A stretch of DNA of 7,657 nt from Neisseriales bacterium. Its GTDB lineage: Bacteria > Pseudomonadota > Gammaproteobacteria > Burkholderiales > UBA11063. The stretch is from assembly GCA_008017145.1 (NCBI GenBank), contig SSGY01000216.1, positions 1-7,657 of the forward strand, read 5' to 3'. Below are positions 1-5,316 of this stretch, piece after piece. The translations under genes and the position numbers were made by a program. A model generated the notes under the pieces. The model made no database searches. It saw only the letters and a program-made list of their open reading frames with translations, and had not been told where the DNA came from. Each line of letters opens with the position of its first letter. Position 1 is the first letter of the stretch.

Positions 1-156
1 CGTTAAGAATCTATTGCGTAGGCGGATAAATTGGCGATTAGAAACGCCTATTCGAGAAATTGCGGAATCGTGGCTTATTTGACCATCCAAATACGCCAAG
101 AAAATCATTTCGCGCAGCTTAGTTTTTTGCGCATAAACGGTGTTGGCTTTTGCCAT
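1..156 (-). CDS. IS transposase, N-terminal 52 residues (runs off left edge)
   Basis: The frame is open from ATG at 156 to the window edge and continues outside. It begins MAKANTVYAQKTKLREM and carries a helix-turn-helix-like stretch (about residues 24-48: DGQISHDSAISRIGVSNRQF), the kind of N-terminal DNA-binding segment found in IS481/ISNCY(IS1202)/IS3-type transposases. The start is supported by a strong Shine-Dalgarno (AGAAGGAG, about 8 nt upstream) and by the direct-repeat IS end lying just upstream at 209-246. The catalytic DDE domain would lie outside the window, so neither family nor integrity can be decided. An HTH protein unrelated to transposition is possible, but the terminal repeats argue against it. 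Confidence 0.65.
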   Translation of the reverse strand, partial: MAKANTVYAQKTKLREMIFLAYLDGQISHDSAISRIGVSNRQFIRLRNRFLT

Positions 157-217
157 AAATGTCACTCCTTCTAAGTTAAAATTTCACACCATAGATATTA
201 CTATGGCGGTGACATTT
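157..217 (-). promoter_or_regulatory. Transposase leader with start-site-sequestering inverted repeat
   Basis: On the minus strand AAATGTCAC (217-209) is perfectly complementary to GTGACATTT (165-157), which directly abuts the transposase ATG and touches its Shine-Dalgarno. Between them is a second perfect inverted repeat, CCATAG/CTATGG (189-194 and 201-206), with a 6-nt loop that also holds a possible -10 (TAATAT, 200-195). A transcript entering from outside could fold the start site into a stem, while one starting inside at about 188 would lack the 5' arm. Protection against read-through transcription is known for other ISs; here it is inferred. Confidence 0.4.
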
Positions 218-246
218 CTATTTCAGCTAAGTGACATTTCTATTTC
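209..246. repeat. Tandem 16-bp repeats at the IS end
   Basis: GTGACATTTCTATTTC occurs twice without mismatch, starting at 209 and 231, separated by AGCTAA. The 9-bp core GTGACATTT occurs a third time in inverted orientation at 157-165, between the transposase Shine-Dalgarno and its ATG. The array probably forms transposase-binding sites at the terminus; the inverted core may serve autoregulation. Confidence 0.7.
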
Positions 247-573
247 GGGTTGATAACTTTTAATTTTTTTAGTAGCTATTGAAATTGTTTTGAAAATACT
301 TTGTTCAAATTTAGATTCAACTTCATCAAATAGTATTTTTTTTAATAATTCAAATTTGTCTTTCTTTAGTTGCTCCTTTTTTTGATTCGCACTATCTTTT
401 TCGCCTATTGTAGAATATACGCCATTCTTAAAAGCACTTTTTATAGAGACTAAGTCGTTGGTAATGCTTGTTAATGGATTAAATATGTCAAATTTAAACT
501 CTAGGTTATTTCCCTTTCTATTTTCAGAATAAAAAATATCTACAAAGTTTTCTGCACTAAATGATTGATTCAT
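223..573 (-). pseudogene. Truncated reverse-transcriptase-like (defence-type) protein, interrupted by the IS
   Basis: An open frame of 116 codons starts at ATG 573 with a strong Shine-Dalgarno (AGGGGGA). Its last 8 or so residues (PEIEMSLS) are encoded by the IS terminal repeats, so the natural C-terminus is lost and the real remnant is about 108 residues. The N-terminus MNQSFSAENFVDIFYSENRKGNN has the pattern 'xxFxxxNFxxIFxxENRKGxxLE' that I associate with N-termini of reverse-transcriptase family defence proteins (DRT-type). The catalytic YxDD region is absent, so this is inference from the N-terminus only. The middle (about 60-95) is Lys/Glu-rich and probably helical. Base composition is much more AT-rich than corA or the deaminase. 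It starts 15 bp after the HsdS-like stop, consistent with one former operon. Confidence 0.45.
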
Positions 574-588
574 AATATCCCCCTAAAA

Positions 589-717
589 TTATAACTTGCC
601 GTGAAAATCTTGGTCTAAGATTAACAATTTTAAGTCGAGCAGATTTTGCATTTTTTGTTGTTGCGCTGATTTTGCTTGCTCAAATTGGGCGTGATTAACT
701 TTGCTTTGGTATCTGCT
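589..717 (-). pseudogene. hsdS: HsdS C-terminal remnant (type I restriction specificity subunit)
   Basis: This 42-codon frame has no start codon of its own and ends at TAA 591-589. Its sequence, with QFEQAKSAQQQKMQNLLDLK followed by LLILDQDFHGKL, resembles the very end of HsdS proteins: a helical coiled region, then a '..LLxLKxSILDxAFxGEL' type terminus. HsdS is normally 400-450 residues, so only the last tenth is left and no target-recognition domain remains. The recognition is by pattern from memory, not alignment. It overlaps the HsdR-like frame, suggesting a deletion junction near 690-717. Confidence 0.45.
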
Positions 718-731
718 TCACTATAAGCCAT
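630..731 (-). pseudogene. HsdR N-terminus-like fragment
   Basis: ATG at 731 opens a 33-residue frame beginning MAYSEADTKAKLI, which closely matches the start of many type I restriction HsdR subunits ('M..SEADTRAKLIDP..L'). After about residue 14 the match ends and the frame reads the HsdS-like sequence out of phase until TAA at 632-630. A weak AAAGAAG precedes the ATG. HsdR is usually over 700 residues, so this is at most the first 13-16 codons. A fusion of hsdR 5' and hsdS 3' sequence by internal deletion would explain it; chance similarity over 13 residues is possible. Confidence 0.35.
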
Positions 732-852
732 AGTCTTCTTTCATTTCAACTACATTTTTGCAACAGTAACTGGAGCAATATTTTAACACATCACTCCTTA
801 TAACCACATGGTGATTGATGCTGCAACAGCTTAATCTTACTGGCTTTTTCAC
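721..852 (-). CDS. Small Cys-rich open frame, unrecognised
   Basis: From GTG 852 to TAG 723-721 the minus strand encodes 43 residues with a striking composition: a CC pair at 9-10, a HH pair at 14-15, then YCSSYCCK at 25-32 and an acidic tail VVEMKEDYGL. Paired Cys/His groups of this spacing could bind zinc. There is no good Shine-Dalgarno before the GTG and no ATG near the 5' end, so it may be a fragment of a larger gene or a chance frame. It overlaps the HsdR-like start by 11 bp, on the same strand as the decayed restriction genes. I do not recognise a family. Confidence 0.25.
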   Translation of the reverse strand: MKKPVRLSCCSINHHVVIRSDVLKYCSSYCCKNVVEMKEDYGL

Positions 853-943
853 TAAATTTGACTAAGGTTATGCTATTTGGGCAGATTGAGTTATCTGAAC
901 TCATAAAAAGATAAAATTTTCAAACTTTAAGATGTTATACAAT
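850..943 (+). repeat. Duplicated leader element, copy A (upstream of the MRJP gene)
   Basis: This copy shares with 2149-2262, in the same order: CACTAAA (850-856), TTATGCTAT (868-876), a 28-bp core at 881-908 (24 of 28 identical to 2190-2217), and a degenerate TTCAAA/TTTAAG tail. The core contains a perfect 5-bp stem, GAGTT (888-892) and AACTC (898-902), around loop ATCTG. It lies about 80-140 bp before the MRJP start codon. The orientation in which it acts is not established; a shared promoter/leader or a small RNA on either strand is possible. Confidence 0.55.
933..941 (+). promoter_or_regulatory. Putative extended -10 promoter for the MRJP-family gene
   Basis: TGT followed by TATACA (936-941) fits an extended -10 element. 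No convincing -35 is seen at 16-18 bp. Transcription would start near 948, giving a leader of about 40 nt that contains the AAGG Shine-Dalgarno of the gene at 990. The alternative is a start further upstream at TATGCT/TGCTAT inside the duplicated element. Confidence 0.3.
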
Positions 944-989
944 AACGGTCAGTGGATTTTTTGATAACAAAACAATCAAGGTAATCGTA

Positions 990-2054
990 ATGAGTAAAAT
1001 TATTTTATTTTTGTTAACAGTTTCATGTTCTGTTTTTGCACTAGGTGAAGATTTGAAAGATAATGCTTCTGCTAGTCAAAAACAAAATCAAGTAATTAAT
1101 GTGGCTTCTTTTAAAGGTGTACAGGTAACAGGTATAACAGTTACCAAAGATGGGCGAATTTTTGCCAATGCTCCGCGCTGGCGCAAAGGTGTGCCGTTTT
1201 CTGTGGTAGAAATAATGCCAGATAAAACAATCAAAGCTTATCCAAATGAATCAATGAATAATTGGGAAATTGGTGATAACATAAGTAATAAATTTATTAG
1301 TGTTCAGTCGGTTGTTGCCCATGGTAATTATTTATATATCCTTGATACTGCCAATCCAATGTTTAAAGGATTAATTGCTGAACCTAGGCTTTATGTCTAT
1401 GATTTAAATAGTAATAAACTATCGAAAACCTACACTTTCCCACAGAATGTGGTGAAGAAAAATTCTTATACAAATGATTTGAGGGTTGATGATAAGAACA
1501 ATAAAATTTATTTTACCGACTCTGGTGCAGCTGGTTTAATAATACTAGATCCAAAAACTGGACAATTCACGCGAGTTCTAGATAATCATCCATATACCAA
1601 AGCAGAATTTGATCATTTAACGATTAATGGCAAAGAATGGAAAAACACCGTTAATTCTGATGGTATTGCGCTTGATAGCAAAAATGACATCCTATATATC
1701 CATGCCCTGACAGGCTATACGCTCTATGGTATCAAAACAAATGATTTATTAAATCCCAATGCATTAAAAGATGCCAAACCATTTGTTATGAAGACAAGCG
1801 CTCCTGATGGCATGATTCTTGATGATAATGGCAATCTCTATTTTGGTGATTTGGAACATAATAGCATTTCATATCTTACGCCCGATAGAAAAGAAATAAA
1901 AATGCTCATTAATGGTGATAATGTAAAATGGCCTGATACTTTTAGTATCTACAATGGGTATCTTTATTTTAGTAACTCACGCATTAGTGAAACAGGCGGA
2001 GATATTAGTAACCTAGTCTTTATGATTAATAAGGTTAAACTGCCGACTAAATAA
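990..2054 (+). CDS. Secreted MRJP/yellow-family (L-dopachrome tautomerase-related) beta-propeller protein
   Basis: The 354-residue product begins with a signal peptide (MSK, hydrophobic IILFLLTVSCSVFAL, likely cleavage around residue 19), so it is exported to the periplasm or beyond. The mature part matches bacterial major-royal-jelly/yellow family proteins: GITVTKDGRIFANAPRW (48-64), LYILDT (115-120), NDLRVDDKNNKIYFTDSG (162-179), GLIILDPKTGQ (182-192), SDGIALD with LYIHALTGYTLYGI (223-248), and PDGMILDDNGNLYFGD (272-287). These repeats form a six-bladed propeller. Members are proposed to be lactonase- or tautomerase-like or ligand-binding; the substrate is unknown. Length is normal for the family. 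The start has AAGG 8 nt upstream. It is monocistronic, with the duplicated leader element before it and a hairpin after the stop. Confidence 0.85.
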   Translation: MSKIILFLLTVSCSVFALGEDLKDNASASQKQNQVINVASFKGVQVTGITVTKDGRIFANAPRWRKGVPFSVVEIMPDKTIKAYPNESMNNWEIGDNISNKFISVQSVVAHGNYLYILDTANPMFKGLIAEPRLYVYDLNSNKLSKTYTFPQNVVKKNSYTNDLRVDDKNNKIYFTDSGAAGLIILDPKTGQFTRVLDNHPYTKAEFDHLTINGKEWKNTVNSDGIALDSKNDILYIHALTGYTLYGIKTNDLLNPNALKDAKPFVMKTSAPDGMILDDNGNLYFGDLEHNSISYLTPDRKEIKMLINGDNVKWPDTFSIYNGYLYFSNSRISETGGDISNLVFMINKVKLPTK

Positions 2055-2073
2055 TTTGAAGTCATAGATAGCT

Positions 2074-2108
2074 AAAAAGTGTAACCTTAAAAATCATGAG
2101 GTTACACT
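2074..2108 (-). terminator. Intrinsic terminator oriented for minus-strand transcripts
   Basis: A perfect 10-bp stem, AGTGTAACCT (2078-2087) and AGGTTACACT (2099-2108), encloses an 11-nt loop. Read on the minus strand the stem runs directly into a TTTTT tract (2078-2074), the classic form. On the plus strand it is followed by ATGCG with no U tract, so it is a poor terminator for the MRJP gene that ends 23 bp before it. No minus-strand protein gene lies immediately upstream (2109-2311), which raises the question of what RNA it ends. Confidence 0.55.
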
Positions 2109-2148
2109 ATGCGTTTACCTAAACACATTTTATTTGCTGATATAAAAA

Positions 2149-2262
2149 CACTAAACCAGCCAAGCTTATGTTATAATCCGCCCGATCAGGCAGATTGGGC
2201 TACCTGAACCCATAAAAGAGGACATCACCCAATTCAAATCATTTAAGTATTTATTCATACTT
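2149..2262 (+). repeat. Duplicated leader element, copy B (upstream of the 171-residue ORF)
   Basis: This is the partner of 850-943: CACTAAA (2149-2155), TTATGTTAT (2167-2175), core 2190-2217, then TTCAAA and TTTAAG. Here the plus strand has a good extended -10, TGT TATAAT (2169-2177), followed by a GC-rich CCGCCC. The core stem is GGGCT (2197-2201) and AACCC (2207-2211). A competing stem, GCCCGATC (2180-2187) with GATTGGGC (2193-2200), shares bases with it, so the two are mutually exclusive. The tail holds AAGTAT/ATACTT (2245-2250, 2257-2262) before TTTTATA. Confidence 0.5.
2169..2177 (+). promoter_or_regulatory. Putative extended -10 promoter for the 171-residue ORF
   Basis: TGT plus perfect TATAAT (2172-2177), followed by a GC-rich discriminator, is the best plus-strand -10 between the two genes; no -35 is evident (CACTAAA sits at the expected distance). 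Transcription from about 2184 would give a leader of about 128 nt starting within the hairpin element. Confidence 0.4.
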
Positions 2263-2311
2263 TTATATACGCCAATTATGGGTTGTGGCAAATAACATAT
2301 AGGAGTTTTTT

Positions 2312-2827
2312 ATGAATAATTCTTCACGCATTATTTCACTATCTGAAATCAAAATTCAGGCACAAATTTTACTTAAAAAGATTAATTCTTCCGACCATAA
2401 GCTTAAAGCTGATGCGTTGGCAAAAATTGCAGGATATTTAAAAAGCATCAATTTAGAATTAGCTGCAGAAGATATCCAGCTCAAACATTGTCTGGGTTAT
2501 TTTGCCGCTGATTATGGCTTTGCAAATTGGGCGAATTACAAATTTTATTTTGAGCACTCACAGTTAAGCAAATTTATTCCGCAAGGTGGGTTTTTTAATC
2601 AATGGTTTAGCAATTATCGAGAAGCCAAAGCAATATTGAAAGCTTCTGGCGGTTATTTGTTACCCTACCAGCAACAGTTTTTCATTTGTGAGCGCGGTTA
2701 CATTGAGTATCTGGGGTTAAATCCCGATGACGAAAATTGGCGCAAAATCGCTTATAACTGGGTAGAGCCAGAAAATCTAATATCATGGCAAGAACTGAAT
2801 CAGGCTTATGCTAATCTTAAACAATAA
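2312..2827 (+). CDS. Hypothetical protein, 171 residues
   Basis: I do not recognise this protein with confidence. It begins at ATG 2312 with a strong AGGAG Shine-Dalgarno 7 nt upstream. It has no signal peptide and no membrane segment, so it is probably cytoplasmic. The first 80 residues look all-helical: a Lys-rich helix (12-45), then LKHCLGYFAADYGFANWANY (57-76), which fits a 'hCLxxxAxxYGFxNWxxY' pattern seen in small helical domains of unknown role. The C-terminal half is rich in aromatics (FFNQWF at 94-99, FFICERGYIEYLGL at 123-136, W143, W150, W159), suggesting a compact binding fold. It stands alone between a duplicated leader element and the convergent corA operon. Confidence 0.75.
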   Translation: MNNSSRIISLSEIKIQAQILLKKINSSDHKLKADALAKIAGYLKSINLELAAEDIQLKHCLGYFAADYGFANWANYKFYFEHSQLSKFIPQGGFFNQWFSNYREAKAILKASGGYLLPYQQQFFICERGYIEYLGLNPDDENWRKIAYNWVEPENLISWQELNQAYANLKQ

Positions 2828-2840
2828 TTTTTAAACAGCT

Positions 2841-2871
2841 AAAATATCCGCAGTAAATTATTCTGCGGATA
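2841..2871 (-). terminator. Terminator of the transporter-deaminase-corA operon
   Basis: A perfect 9-bp GC-containing stem, TATCCGCAG (2845-2853) and CTGCGGATA (2863-2871), with a 9-nt loop lies 9 bp beyond the corA stop. On the minus strand it continues into a TTTT tract (2844-2841). It also lies 17 bp beyond the stop of the convergent 171-residue ORF, preceded there by AAAA, so it may act weakly for that gene too. Confidence 0.75.
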
Positions 2872-2880
2872 CAGGCTAAA

Positions 2881-3948
2881 TCAGATCCACTTCTTACGTC
2901 GGAAAAACAGCAGCATCCCACACGAGATCAAACCCATTACCAACAGCGCACACGGATAGCCATAGCGCCAATCCAGTTCAGGCATATATTTAAAATTCAT
3001 ACCATACAGACTGGTAATAAAAGTAATTGGAATGAAAATGGTAGAAATAATCGTCAGTACTTTCATGATCTCGTTCATTTTATTGGTTACCAAGGACAAA
3101 TAAATATCCATAATGCTTGAGACCATATCGCGCAGAGTTTCAACCGCATCAATTGCTTGTACTACATGATCGTAAAGATCGCGCAGATAGAGACGGGTAA
3201 ATGAAGTGATAAATTTATGATCCGCCTGTAGCAAATGGCTAATTTCTTCGCGTATCGGCCAGATTGCCTTACGTAGCAGCAATATTTTATGTTTTAACTG
3301 AAATATTTCCCGCGCATTATCCTGCGTTGGGCTGATAATGATATTTTCTTCAATCCGTTCAATCTTATCGCTGATTTTTTCCAAAACCACAAAATATTGA
3401 TCAATCGTGGTATCCATCAAGCGATATGCCAGATAATCGCTACCGTTTTCCAGTAGATGCACACTATGTCCAGTGCGCAAGCGCTCGCGGATAAGATTGA
3501 ACGCAGTAAACGGACTCTCGGTAAATGATAAAACGAAATTCTCCCCAATAACTAAACTCAGTTGCTCGGTATTCATTTTATTTAGTTTGTGACTCCATGT
3601 GAGAATCTTCAGCGTAATAAAAATGTAATCATCAAAATCTTCAATTTTGGAGCGCTGCGAAACATTCAAAATATCTTCAATCGTGAGCGGATGTAACTTG
3701 TATTGTGCAGCGATTTGCCCGATCAAATGAATATCGTGTAACCCTTCAACATGTACCCAAGTAATATGACTATCACGCGCTCGAATCTGCTCATCATCTA
3801 CCTGAGTATTAACGTATTCGTTAAACTCCTGATTATTGTATGACGCAACGGTAATAGTCGGCGTAACCTCCAGCCTATTTCCAGTATAAACAGGTGTTCC
3901 CGGAAGCTGTCCGGCTTTTTTAACTCGCTTTTGAATATCTGTGCTCAT
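2881..3948 (-). CDS. corA: CorA-family magnesium/divalent cation channel
   Basis: The 355-residue protein is an inner-membrane pentameric Mg2+ (possibly Co2+/Ni2+) channel. It has the normal bacterial CorA length and layout: a charged cytoplasmic domain, with ITWVHVEGLHD (62-72) and HPLTIEDILNVSQRSKIEDF (86-105) as typical landmarks; a long helical stalk; then two C-terminal membrane helices (about 293-315 and 329-350). The signature YGMN is at 315-318, followed by a short periplasmic loop (FKYMPELDWRYGYP) and the basic end FFRRKKWI typical of the family. The start is preceded by AGGA 6 nt upstream. It lies 33 bp after the deaminase stop with no visible terminator, so it may be cotranscribed, although its function is not obviously linked. 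Confidence 0.93.
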   Translation of the reverse strand: MSTDIQKRVKKAGQLPGTPVYTGNRLEVTPTITVASYNNQEFNEYVNTQVDDEQIRARDSHITWVHVEGLHDIHLIGQIAAQYKLHPLTIEDILNVSQRSKIEDFDDYIFITLKILTWSHKLNKMNTEQLSLVIGENFVLSFTESPFTAFNLIRERLRTGHSVHLLENGSDYLAYRLMDTTIDQYFVVLEKISDKIERIEENIIISPTQDNAREIFQLKHKILLLRKAIWPIREEISHLLQADHKFITSFTRLYLRDLYDHVVQAIDAVETLRDMVSSIMDIYLSLVTNKMNEIMKVLTIISTIFIPITFITSLYGMNFKYMPELDWRYGYPCALLVMGLISCGMLLFFRRKKWI

Positions 3949-3981
3949 GCTGTATCCTATCTTATCAATCTGATCAAAACG

Positions 3982-5316
3982 CTATTTAGCTCTCATTGAT
4001 GCCTGTGCTCGCTTATGCTCCTGTGCATGTTTAGCCAAATCCAGATAAATCAACTGCCCGTTATCGACTAATAATTTACCTTTAACCATCACTTTATCCG
4101 CACGAGTTGCACCACAAATAATCAGCGCAGCCAAGGGATTATCTGCCCCCATAAACTGAATCTCATCCAACTTAAACATCGCAATATCAGCTTGTTTGCC
4201 AACAACTAATTCGCCAATATCTGTTCGACCCAGCGCCGCTGCACCACCTTTGGTTCCCCAGCGCAAAATATCATTATGACTTAGAGCAGAGCTGTATTGC
4301 AAACGTTGTAATAAAAATGCCTGACGTAATTCAAGCATCATATTTGAGTGATCATTAGAAGCAGAGCCATCAACGGCAATACTTACTTTACAGCCAGCAC
4401 GCTCCGCTGCAACACCGCGAAACATTCCCGAAGATAAAATCATATTGGAAGATGGACAATGCCCCATCCCAACTCCTGCACGCCCTAAACGAACTAACTC
4501 TTCATCAGTATAATGAATAGCATGCGCCAGCCAGGTTTTATCATTCAACCAGCCCACCTGCTCCAAATAATCTAGCGGGCGACAGCCAAACATTTTTAAA
4601 CAAAACTGATTTTCATCCTCTGTTTCGGACAAATGAGTATGCATCCGCACATTGTGTTTTTTAGCCAAAATTGCCGTATGTTCCATAATCGATTTGCTGA
4701 CTGAAAACGGTGAGCACGGTGCTAAAGCAATCTGTATCATCGCACCATCACTATCGTCGTGGTATTTATGAATCAGTCGCTCACAATCTGCCAAGATAAC
4801 TTCTTCATCCTGTACCACGCTATCTGGAGGCAACCCACCATCTTTCTGTGATAAATTCATCGAGCCACGGGTTAGAACTGAACGTATCCCCATTTCGCTC
4901 GCTGCTTCTACCTGAATATCAATCGCATTTTCTAATCCACGCGGAAATACATAATGATGATCTGCCGAGGTAGTACAGCCTGATAGTAATAATTCCGCCA
5001 TTGCCGTTTTACTCGCAACGTGCAGGCTCTCAGGTGTCAGATTTTGCCATACTTTATATAATGTAGTTAACCAATCAAAAAGCTCTTTGTCCAGCGAATC
5101 ATAAAATGCGCGAGTCAAGGTTTGATAGTAATGGTGATGTGTGCTTACCAAACCAGGAATTACGACGTGCTCACGCGCATCAATCACAGCATCGACAAGC
5201 GTGCTTGGTTGATTACCTCGCGCAACTAACTCAATAATTTTGTCATCTTCAATCACCAAACCATTTTCAGCCTGTTGAGCCAAAATAGCCAAGGGATTTT
5301 TAATCCAGATTTTCAT
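3982..5316 (-). CDS. 8-oxoguanine deaminase-like amidohydrolase
   Basis: This 444-residue cytoplasmic metal-dependent enzyme of the amidohydrolase superfamily probably hydrolyses 8-oxoguanine to urate plus ammonia. Visible metal and catalytic residues include H60/H62 in GLVSTHHHYYQTLTRA, H228 and E231 in MHTHLSETEDE, H265 in WLAHAIH, and D316 in VDGSASND. Stretches such as LLLSGCTTSADHHYVFP, MNLSQKDGGLPP, ALAPCSPFSV and FKLDEIQFMG resemble my recollection of the characterised Pseudomonas enzyme PA0142. Annotated relatives include hydroxydechloroatrazine ethylaminohydrolase (AtzB-like), so the substrate could be another purine, triazine or cytosine derivative. Its ATG overlaps the upstream transporter stop by 4 bp, indicating translational coupling; AAGGAAAG lies 11-12 nt before the start. 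The C-terminal tail (429-444) is charged and helical. Confidence 0.88.
   Translation of the reverse strand: MKIWIKNPLAILAQQAENGLVIEDDKIIELVARGNQPSTLVDAVIDAREHVVIPGLVSTHHHYYQTLTRAFYDSLDKELFDWLTTLYKVWQNLTPESLHVASKTAMAELLLSGCTTSADHHYVFPRGLENAIDIQVEAASEMGIRSVLTRGSMNLSQKDGGLPPDSVVQDEEVILADCERLIHKYHDDSDGAMIQIALAPCSPFSVSKSIMEHTAILAKKHNVRMHTHLSETEDENQFCLKMFGCRPLDYLEQVGWLNDKTWLAHAIHYTDEELVRLGRAGVGMGHCPSSNMILSSGMFRGVAAERAGCKVSIAVDGSASNDHSNMMLELRQAFLLQRLQYSSALSHNDILRWGTKGGAAALGRTDIGELVVGKQADIAMFKLDEIQFMGADNPLAALIICGATRADKVMVKGKLLVDNGQLIYLDLAKHAQEHKRAQASMRAK

Larger units (their letters stand above)
1..250 (-). mobile_element. Insertion sequence, one end (body extends off left edge)
   Basis: The segment holds the transposase start and, outside it, two exact copies of GTGACATTTCTATTTC (209-224 and 231-246) repeated with a 22-bp period. 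Multiple short repeats at an IS terminus are typical of transposase-binding ends. The open reading frame on the outer side changes character abruptly near 246-252, which I take as the boundary. The other end and any target-site duplication are outside the window, so the exact border is inferred. Confidence 0.6.
574..989. other. Region without an intact gene: restriction-system debris plus leader of the MRJP gene
   Basis: No complete, well-supported gene lies here. The left part (589-852) carries the minus-strand HsdS-like, HsdR-like and Cys-rich fragments. The right part (850-989) holds the upstream copy of the duplicated leader element and the putative promoter of the MRJP-family gene. Confidence 0.6.
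2074..2255 (-). ncRNA. Candidate minus-strand small RNA between the MRJP gene and the 171-residue ORF
   Basis: On the minus strand TTGCCA (2291-2286; 5 of 6 to the -35 consensus) is followed after 18 bp by TATAAA (2267-2262; 5 of 6 to -10), or after 16 bp by TATATA (2269-2264). Transcription from about 2255 would run through the core of copy B and stop at the U-tract terminator at 2074, giving about 180 nt. No convincing ORF is inside; the longest ATG frame there is 19 codons (2228 to 2169). In minus-strand RNA the core hairpin of both copies remains fully paired (see findings). AT-rich DNA often yields chance promoter hexamers, so this is a hypothesis. Confidence 0.3.

Noticed and set aside
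588..593. Minus-strand TATAAT before the truncated RT-like gene
   Set aside because: It is only about 15 bp from the start codon, so the transcript would start within the Shine-Dalgarno; there is no good -35, and it overlaps the HsdS-like stop.
792..904. 37-codon minus-strand frame from ATG 904 (MSSDNSICPN...)
   Set aside because: It has no Shine-Dalgarno, and the corresponding codons in copy B differ by amino-acid-changing substitutions and soon hit a stop, so the shared sequence is not conserved as protein.
2109..2204. 31-codon plus-strand frame starting MRLPKHILF with GAGG upstream
   Set aside because: Its apparent Shine-Dalgarno lies inside the terminator stem, it runs across the duplicated leader element, and copy A has no equivalent frame, so coding is unlikely.
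2180..2220. Possible tRNA or known riboswitch (preQ1/SAM-like) in the copy B core
   Set aside because: No cloverleaf, CCA end or T-arm is present, and the stems do not match the preQ1 or SAM consensus layouts I know.
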